A stretch of DNA of 64,000 nucleotides from positions 55,520 to 119,519 of the forward strand of contig CAZEQJ010000010.1 in the NCBI GenBank assembly GCA_964514385.1. Reading direction: 5' to 3'. The notes beneath the pieces are model-generated. The model worked only from the letters and a program-made list of their open reading frames with translations. It made no database searches and was not told the DNA's origin. The position numbers and the translations under genes are program-made. This DNA is from CAZEQJ01 sp964514385 (lineage in GTDB: Bacteria > Bacteroidota > Bacteroidia > Cytophagales > Cyclobacteriaceae). This document shows, in pieces, positions 1 to 8,448 of this stretch (position 1 is its first letter; every line of letters starts with the position of its first letter).

Positions 1-120
1 TCCTTATTGATCTGGTTATTGCCAGATAAACGCATTATAAAGCCATCATTGAAACGATTCAATTTCACTATCTTTTACAAACATTCTAAAATAGGACATG
101 ACTGGCTATAATTCAACCGT

Positions 121-1503
121 TTACAGCGATATGTTAAAGTAAAGTGCTAAAATACCAAGTACAAATAATAAGAGCAGCACAATAGGCGAAACATATTTTA
201 TCGAAATGTCGATAAATTTAATCATCCACGTCCTGCCGTAACCCGGATAACCTCTGGCTATTTCCTTATGGAGGTTATTGGTTTTCCAGATGTAGGCAGC
301 AAATAGTACGATCAGGCAACCTCCCATTGGCAGCCAGGTATCTACAACATGCCCGGCAAATGTCATAAAATCGACAGGTGTATCACTTCCAAAATAGGTG
401 ATGAATTTACTAAAGAACGGGGAGTATCCATTTGCCAGCATGCTCGGTACACCAATTATAAAAATAATGGTAGCCACAATAATTACCGCAACAGGACGAC
501 GCATTTTACGAGTCTCAGACAAATATGCCACGGAAACTTCCATAATCGACACGGTGCTGGTGAGTGCCGCAAAGGATAATAAAAGGAAAAATAGGGAGCC
601 TATCACCACGCCTGCACCGCCAATGGATTCAAATACTCCCGGCAGGGTGACAAATACGAGCCCTGCACCACCTGCTACGCCTTCCATCGATCCATTTGTA
701 AGAAAGGCAAGGAAAGGAAATATCATCATACCACTGATAAGTGCAATACCTACATCAGCAAGGGTAATTAGTGCTGCTGATGTTATGAGGTTGTCGTGAC
801 GATGGACATAACTTCCATAGGTTATCAATATACCAATACCTATAGAAAGCGAGAAAAAGGCCTGTCCCAATGCACTGGCAGCTACTTTTATGTTGATTTT
901 GGAAAAATCAGGAATCAGATAAAAGGCCAGTCCTTCACCTGCGTGCGGCAGTGTGAGTGCATAGATTACAAGCGCCAGAATGATTACAATAAGGGCAGGC
1001 ATCAGGATCTTGGAGGCCTTTTCAATTCCACCTGATATGCCTTTTGACACGATAAACCCGGTAAATATCATGAAAACAATAGCGTATAATCCTACCTTGC
1101 CAATGTCGGTAACGAAAACGCTGAAGTTTTCGCCTACGTCAAAATGACCCTGGATTATTTCAATGAAATATCCGAAGGTCCACCCTGCAACTACATTGTA
1201 GAAGGATAAGATGATGACACTCGCGATGACGCCTGCAATGCCCACGAAATTCCACTTCGGAAAGCCAAGTGTCCCGAATGCCTCCGCAGCATTGGTTTGT
1301 GCCTTGCGGCCGATAGCAATAGCCGTAACCATTACCGGAAAGCATAAAAGAAAGCAAAAAGCGAGATACATGATCACAAAGGCCGCTCCACCGCCCTCGC
1401 CAACTTCAAACGGAAACTTCCATATATTTCCCAATCCAACTGCTGAGCCTGCTGATGCGGCTATGAAACCTGCCTTGCTGGTAAAAGAACCTCTCGCTGC
1501 CAT
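121..1503 (-). CDS. Sodium-dependent transporter, NSS/SNF family
   Basis: A 460-residue polytopic inner-membrane protein of the neurotransmitter:sodium symporter family, which moves amino acids or related solutes with Na+. The N-terminal signature of the unwound first helix is plain at residues 19-31 (GSAVGLGNIWKFP) and is followed by the glycine-rich EGGGAAF stretch. About eleven hydrophobic segments fill the rest, as usual for bacterial members, and the length is normal. It starts at an ATG and is transcribed away from the gene at 1567. The substrate cannot be read from sequence. The 120 bases after its stop hold only weak short inverted repeats (for example 48-63) and no convincing terminator. 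Confidence 0.93.
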   Translation of the reverse strand: MAARGSFTSKAGFIAASAGSAVGLGNIWKFPFEVGEGGGAAFVIMYLAFCFLLCFPVMVTAIAIGRKAQTNAAEAFGTLGFPKWNFVGIAGVIASVIILSFYNVVAGWTFGYFIEIIQGHFDVGENFSVFVTDIGKVGLYAIVFMIFTGFIVSKGISGGIEKASKILMPALIVIILALVIYALTLPHAGEGLAFYLIPDFSKINIKVAASALGQAFFSLSIGIGILITYGSYVHRHDNLITSAALITLADVGIALISGMMIFPFLAFLTNGSMEGVAGGAGLVFVTLPGVFESIGGAGVVIGSLFFLLLSFAALTSTVSIMEVSVAYLSETRKMRRPVAVIIVATIIFIIGVPSMLANGYSPFFSKFITYFGSDTPVDFMTFAGHVVDTWLPMGGCLIVLFAAYIWKTNNLHKEIARGYPGYGRTWMIKFIDISIKYVSPIVLLLLFVLGILALYFNISL

Positions 1504-1566
1504 CCTAAAATTTTTAAATTAGTCCGAAAGTTATGTACTTGCCTTTTAGAAGCCAAATTTGATAGG

Positions 1567-2016
1567 ATGAACGGCATTTTTAAAAAACTAAACCTCAAAG
1601 ATCAAAAGACGCTGGTTGTGCTGAATGCACCGGATAGTTTTTCCACGCATTATCAAGATCTTGACCCTGATGTGAAAATTGTAACTCAGGTGGCAGACGA
1701 AGGCATCCGCTTCCTCATACATGTTGTTACACAACAACACGAAATTGAAGATTCGATCAACCAACTGGCTTCTCTGCTGGATGGTGATGCTATCATCTGG
1801 TATTGCTACCCTAAAAAGTCGAGCAAAAATTACACTACAGACATTAGTCGTGATAATGGCTGGGATGCCATGGGTAGGCATGGCCTCGAACCTGTGCGAC
1901 AGGTTGCCATAGATGAAGACTGGAGCGCTTTACGTTTCAGAAAAGTAGACTACATCAAAAAAATGACACGATCTTTCGCCATGACCGAAGAGGGAAAGAA
2001 AAAAGCGGGTCAGTAA
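1567..2016 (+). CDS. DUF3052-like small cytoplasmic protein
   Basis: A 149-residue soluble protein without signal peptide or membrane segment. The N-terminal LVVLNAPDSF, the central IIWYCYPKKSSK (around residues 77-87) and the C-terminal DEDWSALRFRK (around 118-128) match the pattern I associate with DUF3052, a small family of unknown biochemistry. It is divergent from the NSS transporter, with 63 bp between them, and lies 68 bp before the TonB receptor. Family assignment is by recognition of motifs only, and no function is claimed. Confidence 0.6.
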   Translation: MNGIFKKLNLKDQKTLVVLNAPDSFSTHYQDLDPDVKIVTQVADEGIRFLIHVVTQQHEIEDSINQLASLLDGDAIIWYCYPKKSSKNYTTDISRDNGWDAMGRHGLEPVRQVAIDEDWSALRFRKVDYIKKMTRSFAMTEEGKKKAGQ

Positions 2017-2069
2017 AGGTGAGGTAAGGAAAATTACACATATGGTAAATTTATTATTTGCCTAAGTCT

Positions 2070-2077
2070 TAGTTTTG
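2070..2077 (+). promoter_or_regulatory. Bacteroidota-type -7 element (TAGTTTTG)
   Basis: TAGTTTTG matches the Bacteroidota -7 consensus TAnnTTTG exactly. It ends 7 bp before the ATG of the TonB receptor gene, so the predicted transcription start falls at or next to the start codon. No good -33 TTTG is seen at the usual 19-21 bp spacing. Confidence 0.4.
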
Positions 2078-2084
2078 CGCTCCT

Positions 2085-4472
2085 ATGAGAGCATGGATAC
2101 TATTTTTTATATTAACAGGCTCAACCGCCTTTGCACAATCTGTTGTCGTTGTAGAAAGCAAGTCAAATGAGCCGCTGGCGTATGTCACGGTGAGAGCACT
2201 CAACGGTGATATTGTTGTTGTTTCCGACTCTGCCGGAGTGGTAGACTTAAATCAATTTGAAATAAAAAACCTGGTGGAAATCCGGCGACAGGGCTACCAG
2301 ACTATGATACTTCGGTATAGTGAACTTATAACCCGTGACACCCTGCAGCTGCTGGCTTCCACAGTCAATCTGAGGGAGGTCACTATATCCGCTAACCGTT
2401 GGGAGCAATCAGCTGAAAGCCTGCCGGTGCACGTATCTTCGGTAAATGCTGAAGTTATCGATGCTTTTCAGCCCCAGTCCATGGCGGATGCACTTGGTGT
2501 CTCCGGTGAGGTGTTTATTCAGAAAAGTCAGCAGGGTGGCGGCAGCCCAATGATTCGTGGTTTTTCGGCAAACCGCCTGCTCTACGTTGTCGACGGTGTT
2601 AGAATGAACAATGCCATTTTTAGGGGAGGCAATCTTCATCAGGTCATTTCACTTGATCCTTTTACCATGGACAGGCTGGAAGTGATCATGGGGCCTGGCT
2701 CCGTCAACTATGGCAGTGATGCACTGGGAGGGGTGATGTCGTTTCATACCCTGCCGGTAAATTTTTCAGAAAAAAAGGGTGTCTCAGGTAAAACAAACTT
2801 CAGGTATTCATCAGCCAATAATGAAAATACCTATCACACTGACTTACAATATCAATCACGTAAGCTTGCATGGACCGGAAGCTTTTCCTACAGTAATTTT
2901 GGAAATGTAAGAATGGGTACGCAGGGACCGGAAAGCTATCTGGTAGAGGAGTTTGTCGATATATCCGATGGCCAGGATACCATACTAAATAATCCGGAGC
3001 CCCGCTTACAGGTAAATACCGCCTACCGACAATGGTTTCTGATGCAAAAATTGCGATGGGAGCCTGTTCAGAACCTGAATTTTCAGTATAGTCTCTATTT
3101 TTCAAATACTTCAGATATTCCTCGCACCGACCGTTACATTCAGCGTAGAAACGGGCAACTCCGATTTGCCAGATGGGACTATGGACCGCAGCGATGGATC
3201 ATGCATAATTTTGCGATGGAGTGGAATAAACAAAATATCCTGTTTGACCAGATGCAGCTGCGCCTTGCCTATCAGAGTTTTGATGAAATCCGCATTGTCC
3301 GAAACGTGTTTGATGATGAAACTACAACCAACAGTGAGGTTGTACAAGCCTACAGTACCAATCTGGACTTCCTGAAATCATTGGGCAGGGAAACCATCCT
3401 GAATTATGGCATGGAGCTGATATACAATGATGTGCTGTCCGAAGGAACAGCCAGCATCGGTGACAGTACATTTGAGGTTGCCAGCCGCTATCCTGATGCC
3501 GGGTGGACGTCCGCCTCTGCATTTGGCACCTTAAACCACAGCTTGTCCGACCGATGGAGTTTACAACTAGGTGCCCGGTATGCCTGGCAGAACCTTGAAG
3601 GCGACCTATCCGGAAACCTGCCATACTACCCTCTGCCATTCAGCGAAATTCAAAATACCAACGATGCCCTGACAGGTAGTGCAGGGGTGGTATATTCACC
3701 TACCCACAGGTTGAATATCAAATCCAACCTTTCTACAGGTTTCAGAGCGCCAAATGTGGACGATGTAGGTAAAATATTTGACTCTGCACCCAGTATCGTA
3801 GTAGTGCCCAATGCAGATCTAACATCAGAATATGTGTATTCTGCAGACATTTCTGTCAAACAGTCCTGGAATAACCTTACCCTTGAGGGGTCAGCTTATT
3901 TTACCTATATGGACAACGCCATGGTAAGAAGGCCATTCACCCTCAACGGTAATGATACGTTAGAGTATCTGGGCGTTCCGAGCAGGGTGAATGCAATACA
4001 GAATGCAGCATATGCCCGTATCAGTGGGTTTTATGCCGCTGTTTCCTGGCAGGTGCTGCCGTTTCTGGGAATCGTATCCAAATATAACTGGCAGCGGGGT
4101 GAAGAAGTAACAGATGATGGCCAGATAAGCCCGATAAGACATGCTGCACCGCCTTTTGGCATGACTACCATTACCCTGACACAGGATGATTTTGAGATTC
4201 GAATAGTAAGTCAGTATAATCAGGAGGTGACGAACGAACGTATGCCAGTGAGCGAACTGGATAAGCCGCATATCTATGCAACAGATCAGAATGGAGACCT
4301 CTATAGCCCGGCATGGATGACTTTTTCGCTGCTCGGGAAATATGATTATGAGGAATGGATAGATTTTCAGCTTCAGCTGGAAAATATCACCAACCAGCGT
4401 TACCGGTCGTACAGCAGTGGCGTAGTGGCACCCGGGTTCAATGCACGGGCAGTGATTTCTGTCTATTTTTAG
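2085..4472 (+). CDS. TonB-dependent outer-membrane receptor
   Basis: A 795-residue outer-membrane receptor for energised import of a bulky or scarce ligand. Residues 1-17 form a signal peptide (cleavage after TAFA). Residues about 20-95 are a carboxypeptidase-regulatory-like beta domain typical of Bacteroidota receptors. The plug spans about 110-225, with the GGGSPMIRGFSANRLLYVVDG and GPGSVNYGSDALGG motifs. The remainder is a beta-barrel ending in SVYF, the aromatic terminus recognised by the barrel-assembly machinery. There is no SusD partner, so it is not a Sus pair. The ligand is unknown; vitamin, metal or siderophore are possible. Its last 4 bp overlap the 3' end of the opposing cold-shock-like gene. 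Confidence 0.9.
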   Translation: MRAWILFFILTGSTAFAQSVVVVESKSNEPLAYVTVRALNGDIVVVSDSAGVVDLNQFEIKNLVEIRRQGYQTMILRYSELITRDTLQLLASTVNLREVTISANRWEQSAESLPVHVSSVNAEVIDAFQPQSMADALGVSGEVFIQKSQQGGGSPMIRGFSANRLLYVVDGVRMNNAIFRGGNLHQVISLDPFTMDRLEVIMGPGSVNYGSDALGGVMSFHTLPVNFSEKKGVSGKTNFRYSSANNENTYHTDLQYQSRKLAWTGSFSYSNFGNVRMGTQGPESYLVEEFVDISDGQDTILNNPEPRLQVNTAYRQWFLMQKLRWEPVQNLNFQYSLYFSNTSDIPRTDRYIQRRNGQLRFARWDYGPQRWIMHNFAMEWNKQNILFDQMQLRLAYQSFDEIRIVRNVFDDETTTNSEVVQAYSTNLDFLKSLGRETILNYGMELIYNDVLSEGTASIGDSTFEVASRYPDAGWTSASAFGTLNHSLSDRWSLQLGARYAWQNLEGDLSGNLPYYPLPFSEIQNTNDALTGSAGVVYSPTHRLNIKSNLSTGFRAPNVDDVGKIFDSAPSIVVVPNADLTSEYVYSADISVKQSWNNLTLEGSAYFTYMDNAMVRRPFTLNGNDTLEYLGVPSRVNAIQNAAYARISGFYAAVSWQVLPFLGIVSKYNWQRGEEVTDDGQISPIRHAAPPFGMTTITLTQDDFEIRIVSQYNQEVTNERMPVSELDKPHIYATDQNGDLYSPAWMTFSLLGKYDYEEWIDFQLQLENITNQRYRSYSSGVVAPGFNARAVISVYF

Positions 4473-4708
4473 ATCTTAATGATATTTTTAGCAATGCGAC
4501 CTTTCGGCCCGGGTACTGCATGATAGGCAACGAGATCCTTTTTTTTGAGCTCGTCTATGCAGGAAGTGATATGAAAAAAGATATCATCGCCACCATCGTC
4601 GGGAATGATGAAGCCATAGCCTTCTTCACGTAGAAAAAACTTGATGATGCCTCTTTGTTGTAAATCATGTTCCAAAGCAGAAGGTAAAGAAAATTTCCTC
4701 AAACTCAA
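4469..4708 (-). CDS. Cold-shock-domain-like RNA-binding protein
   Basis: A 79-residue protein. From about residue 19 it reads GIIKFF...EGYGFI...DDIFFH, the RNP1 and RNP2 surface of the cold-shock OB fold, though both motifs are divergent from the usual KGFGFI and VFVH. No ATG is available in this frame before a stop, so a TTG at 4708 (or 4702) must serve as start, which lowers certainty on the 5' end. It converges on and overlaps the TonB receptor gene by 4 bp, and is divergent from the gene at 4743 with only 34 bp between. It likely binds single-stranded RNA or DNA in the cytoplasm. Confidence 0.75.
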   Translation of the reverse strand: MSLRKFSLPSALEHDLQQRGIIKFFLREEGYGFIIPDDGGDDIFFHITSCIDELKKKDLVAYHAVPGPKGRIAKNIIKI

Positions 4709-4742
4709 ATCATTATTCCTCTAATGTAGTTAACCAACTGCT

Positions 4743-5639
4743 ATGAGAATTCTGAATCAACTGCACCAGCTTTTGCTATCCGATAAAACAAAGGCGCGGA
4801 GTGAGAAATTCACCATTTATATCTCCATCGTCTCCTTTCTTATCCATTTGATCATCATCGAACTCGTGCGGATAGGGGTGCTACAGTTGGATGAGCCGGG
4901 GCCATTGCTTAGCAATCCGATTTCGGCCGTATATACGCCTTTTTCGTTCATATTGATTTATGAGGTATATCTCCTTATCTATTATTTACCCAAGTCTACC
5001 ACGGCTTATATTGCCAAGCAATACGAGATCATAGCACTGATCATTATCCGAAGGTTATTCAAAGACCTGTCTACCATCGAGCTCTCCTCCGACTGGTTTA
5101 AAATACAGGATGATCTTCAGTTTACCTACGACCTGCTGGCCACACTCATCATATTCTTTCTGCTTTATCTGTTTTACCGGTACAACAAGCGCATGATGGA
5201 TAAGCATTACGATGAACTTAAGCCATCTATACGGCGATTTGTAGATGTCAAGAGAGGTATTTCCATATTGCTGGTGCCCATATTTCTTGGCATGGCAGGG
5301 TATAGTTTTGGCAGATATCTGTTTCAGTCGGTTTCTTTTCTCAAAGGATTTGTGGTGTCGGTAAAAAATATCAACAACATCTTTTTTGATCAGTTTTTTA
5401 CCATTCTGATTCTGGTAGACGTGCTGGTGCTTCTGATATCTTTTCTCCATACCGATAAATTCAACAGGTTGTTCAGAAACTCAGGTTTTGTGGTGTCTAC
5501 CGTGCTGATCAAGCTGTCCTTTTCTGTAGAGGGGCTAATCAATACATTGCTGATCGTTGTAGCCGTATTATTTGGTGTGCTTATACTGGTGATCGGCAAT
5601 CAATACGATAAGATCAAAGGATATACCGCAGAGATGTAA
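4743..5639 (+). CDS. Multi-pass membrane protein of unknown function
   Basis: A 298-residue protein that I do not assign to a family. Hydrophobic segments lie near residues 23-46, 61-83, 129-146, 172-194, 217-235 and 247-288, giving about six or seven membrane spans with lysine/arginine-rich loops. There is no signal peptide and no catalytic motif. It lies 96 bp upstream of the DUF4389 gene and in the same direction as a run of small membrane-protein genes ending in an M48 protease. Confidence 0.75.
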   Translation: MRILNQLHQLLLSDKTKARSEKFTIYISIVSFLIHLIIIELVRIGVLQLDEPGPLLSNPISAVYTPFSFILIYEVYLLIYYLPKSTTAYIAKQYEIIALIIIRRLFKDLSTIELSSDWFKIQDDLQFTYDLLATLIIFFLLYLFYRYNKRMMDKHYDELKPSIRRFVDVKRGISILLVPIFLGMAGYSFGRYLFQSVSFLKGFVVSVKNINNIFFDQFFTILILVDVLVLLISFLHTDKFNRLFRNSGFVVSTVLIKLSFSVEGLINTLLIVVAVLFGVLILVIGNQYDKIKGYTAEM

Positions 5640-5735
5640 AAATCCAAAATAAATTTTAAATGCGGTAGTTTGACATCATTCATCAGGTTATTATATTCGG
5701 ACTAATTTTTATCCAATAACTTAACCTGATTAACA

Positions 5736-6320
5736 ATGAAACTTGATGTCAAATTTCAGGAGAGTTACTCACGAGGTGAGTTGCTGCTCCGAACCTTTTT
5801 CGGTGCGTTTTACATCGTATTACCGCATGCTTTTTTATTGATTTTTGTAGGTATCTGGTCTGCCATACTTACTTTTATTGGGTTTCTTTCCATATTATTT
5901 ACCGGCAGGTACCCGCAAAGTATGTATGAATTTCAGGTGGGCGTAATGCAATGGAGCCTGAGGCTAAATGCCAGGATTTTCAATATCTCAGATGGCTATC
6001 CTGCATTTGGAGTCAAAGCGCAGGATGAATTTACCACCTTTGAAGTAGAATACCCCGAAACCTTAAGCCGCGGCACAGCTTTGCTGAAGCTGTTTTTTGG
6101 TTGGGCTTACGTACTCATACCACATGGTTTTATCCTGTTTTTTTACGCCATCGGCGTACAGTTCCTGGTATTCCTTAACTGGTGGGTGGTGTTGTTTACC
6201 GGTAAAATGAGCGAGTCATGGCATGATTTTATCGTAGGTTACCTGCGATGGAATGCGCGGGTAAACCTCTATTTAAATTATATGACTGACGAATATCCTC
6301 CGTTTAACGGCAAACCCTGA
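5736..6320 (+). CDS. DUF4389 protein with two tandem repeats
   Basis: A 194-residue membrane protein built from two copies of one module, about residues 10-95 and 105-190. Each copy runs SRG..LL..FFG..Y..(L/I)PH.F, then two hydrophobic spans, then FTG, then a W-rich amphipathic part ending in YP.F. This is the DUF4389 pattern, whose function is unknown. It is followed after 3 bp by the next membrane gene, so they are probably co-transcribed. Confidence 0.8.
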   Translation: MKLDVKFQESYSRGELLLRTFFGAFYIVLPHAFLLIFVGIWSAILTFIGFLSILFTGRYPQSMYEFQVGVMQWSLRLNARIFNISDGYPAFGVKAQDEFTTFEVEYPETLSRGTALLKLFFGWAYVLIPHGFILFFYAIGVQFLVFLNWWVVLFTGKMSESWHDFIVGYLRWNARVNLYLNYMTDEYPPFNGKP

Positions 6321-6323
6321 TAC

Positions 6324-6806
6324 ATGACAAAATACTACGACCTTCCCCAGCCTGATGATGTGCCCATACGGGAAAAAGAAGATGCTATGGGTGCTTACTT
6401 CATGATGTTTGGAGCACTTGCCGCCGGTATACCTTTGCCGGTGGTAAACCTGATTGCGGCTATCGTTTATTTTTATCTGAATAAAAAAACCAGCCGCTTC
6501 GTGCATTTTCATTCCCTGCAGTCGCTACTATCGCAGTTGCCGGTGACACTCATCAACTGGGGAGGGTTTTATATCCTGATACGCATTATATTCTTTGAAG
6601 ACAGCTTTACAGATGTCTATCAGGGATATGTCATATTCCTGATAGTTGCTAACCTTAGCTATTTTATTTTTAGCCTGGTGGCCGCAGTCAGGGCACGAAA
6701 AGGAAGGTTTTTCTACTTCCTGTTCTTTGGCCGGTTGAGCTATCACTATGCCTTCCGTATTGCCGAACATGAAGATCACAGCGTCATGAATAAGCCACCC
6801 AAATGA
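6324..6806 (+). CDS. DUF4870-like small membrane protein
   Basis: A 160-residue protein. After a polar N-terminus of about 20 residues there are three to four hydrophobic spans. The segment around residues 42-60 (LIAAIVYFYLNKKTSRFVHFHSLQS) resembles DUF4870/YrhK-like proteins, in which a conserved F.H.Q region follows the first hairpin. It is sandwiched in an operon: the start is 3 bp after the DUF4389 stop, and its TGA overlaps the ATG of the M48 protease (ATGA). Function is unknown. Confidence 0.65.
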   Translation: MTKYYDLPQPDDVPIREKEDAMGAYFMMFGALAAGIPLPVVNLIAAIVYFYLNKKTSRFVHFHSLQSLLSQLPVTLINWGGFYILIRIIFFEDSFTDVYQGYVIFLIVANLSYFIFSLVAAVRARKGRFFYFLFFGRLSYHYAFRIAEHEDHSVMNKPPK

Positions 6807-7612
6807 ACCGTACTCGTACCTGGCTTGAGCTGCTTATCCTGTTGTTAGTTTGTGCACTGTTGTGGTTTGCCTTTGCATTATGGAAGCCATTTAAAGGAGT
6901 TGATCTTTCCGGCAGCATCTCCATAGAGCAGGAAGAAAAACTGGGCAGGATGATGATGGAGTCATTAGGGTCAATTGACCCCATGTACCAGTACCTGGAG
7001 GACAGTGTAATGGATGAAGCGATAGCTGTGATCTCGCGGAGGCTGCTCGATAATATTGGTCTCACCGATTATGAATACAACATTCGTATTGTCAAAAGCT
7101 CGCAGGTCAATGCATTCACGATTCCTGGTGGTAATATCCTGGTATGCAAGGGGTTACTTGATGTGGCTGAGACACCTGAGCAGGTTGCAGCTGTAATCGC
7201 TCATGAAATTGGCCATGTGGAAAAGCGCCATGTTGTGGATAAGCTGGTGCGGGAAATCGGATTATCAATGATGCTGAGCATGATTACAGGGGGCGACCCT
7301 TATCTGATGACCGATCTGCTGGAAACCATTTTTAAAAATTCGTTTTCACGTAAAGCGGAAGAGCAAGCAGATGAGTACGCACTGGCCCTGCTGGAACGTA
7401 GCCGACTGTCACCGTCACACCTGGCAGGCATCTTTAAAGTGATGAAGAAGGAGAGCTTCACGATGTCTGAAAATCTTGAGTTTATACAGACACATCCCCA
7501 CATCAATTCACGTATCCGGCAGAGTATGGAATATAAAGTTGAGGATGATTTCGAGGAGGAGACGATCGGAATAGCATGGCCGCTTACCGAAGTAGAAGAT
7601 GATACACAATAG
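6803..7612 (+). CDS. M48-family zinc metallopeptidase, membrane-anchored
   Basis: A 269-residue protease of the Ste24/HtpX/BepA group. An N-terminal hydrophobic anchor (about residues 8-27) is followed by a periplasmic catalytic domain. The zinc site is complete: H134-E135-x-x-H138 (AHEIGH) and a downstream ExxAD at residues 186-190. It probably trims or degrades membrane-associated proteins. The ATGA overlap with the preceding small membrane protein suggests that they are made together, and one or more of the upstream membrane proteins may be partners or substrates; that part is inference. Confidence 0.88.
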   Translation: MNRTRTWLELLILLLVCALLWFAFALWKPFKGVDLSGSISIEQEEKLGRMMMESLGSIDPMYQYLEDSVMDEAIAVISRRLLDNIGLTDYEYNIRIVKSSQVNAFTIPGGNILVCKGLLDVAETPEQVAAVIAHEIGHVEKRHVVDKLVREIGLSMMLSMITGGDPYLMTDLLETIFKNSFSRKAEEQADEYALALLERSRLSPSHLAGIFKVMKKESFTMSENLEFIQTHPHINSRIRQSMEYKVEDDFEEETIGIAWPLTEVEDDTQ

Positions 7613-7650
7613 AGATTGATTTCTAATCAGGAATCCGGGACATATTGGGG

Positions 7651-8244
7651 ATGGCAAATAATCAACCTGTAAAAACTGAGAACTATGCCAAGGTAGAAAT
7701 CACTTCACGGGAGGCGCTGCGGGCATGGCTTATGAAACATCACAGGCAGCCCGAGTCTGTTTGGCTGGTGACATACAAGAAAAGCCAACCGGATAAATAT
7801 ATCTCAAGATGGGAAGTGCTGGATGAATTAATATGTTTTGGCTGGATCGATGGCATAAGACGTAAGCTTGACGATCACCGGACCACGCAACTGATTTCAC
7901 AACGGAGGGTCGAACATTGGGCCAGCAGTTACAAGGAGCGTGCAGCTAAACTTATTGAAGAAGGTAAAATGCATGCTTCAGGCCTGGAAAAAATAGAATC
8001 TTCCAAAGCAAAAGGACTCTGGGACTTTATGGACGACGTAGATAACTTAGTTGTACCTGAAGATCTTGAAGCAGCCTTATTAAGACACCACGATGCAGCA
8101 GCATTCTTTCATTCGATAAATCCATCCAGTAAGCGCTTTGCCTTGCGCTGGCTCAAACTAGCCAAAACAGATAAAACCAGAAACAGCAGAATACAAAAGC
8201 TGGTAGAGCTTGCTAAAAAAGGAGAAAAGCTGCCGGGAAGTTAA
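7651..8244 (+). CDS. YdeI/OmpD-associated family protein
   Basis: A 197-residue cytoplasmic protein from the ATG at 7651; a TTG two codons earlier is possible but less likely. It shows the YdeI-like pattern SREALRAWL...SVWLVTYKK...ELICFGWIDG near residues 20-75 and RFALRWLKLAKTDKTRNSRI near the C-terminus. The family has been linked to bacteriocin protection or stress tolerance, but its biochemistry is not settled. It stands alone, 38 bp after the M48 gene and about 200 bp before the next gene. Confidence 0.8.
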   Translation: MANNQPVKTENYAKVEITSREALRAWLMKHHRQPESVWLVTYKKSQPDKYISRWEVLDELICFGWIDGIRRKLDDHRTTQLISQRRVEHWASSYKERAAKLIEEGKMHASGLEKIESSKAKGLWDFMDDVDNLVVPEDLEAALLRHHDAAAFFHSINPSSKRFALRWLKLAKTDKTRNSRIQKLVELAKKGEKLPGS

Positions 8245-8405
8245 CAGGTAAAAATGGGTACCTTAATAATTACCTGTATCTGAGGGCGTCTGATGAATAC
8301 GTTTTCAAGCGAATTTGTGTAAATAAAACTATGCCCCTGATAACGGGTTTTATAAGGGAACTTTATTGCGATTTATGTTTCCTAAAAACAGAAATCAGAT
8401 TACTT

Positions 8406-8424
8406 GTTTCCTATTTATGGAAAC
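8406..8424. repeat. Inverted repeat GTTTCC-N7-GGAAAC before the GNAT-nitrilase gene
   Basis: A 6-7-6 inverted repeat ending 24 bp before the ATG at 8449. The GTTTCCT half-site is also present as a direct copy near 8378, 28 bp upstream. The placement suits an operator, but no regulator is identified. The rest of the roughly 200-bp gap shows no gene. Confidence 0.35.
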
Positions 8425-8448
8425 GATTTTAGCGCTAAACCAACTAAA

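Noticed and set aside
398..799. 133-codon frame opposite the NSS transporter
   Set aside because: It is antisense to a well-supported membrane protein; the polar content mirrors the hydrophobic codons on the other strand.
4469..4708. That the cold-shock-like frame is only a shadow of the TonB receptor
   Set aside because: It overlaps that gene by only 4 bp, and its RNP motifs are in the right order, so it was kept as a gene.
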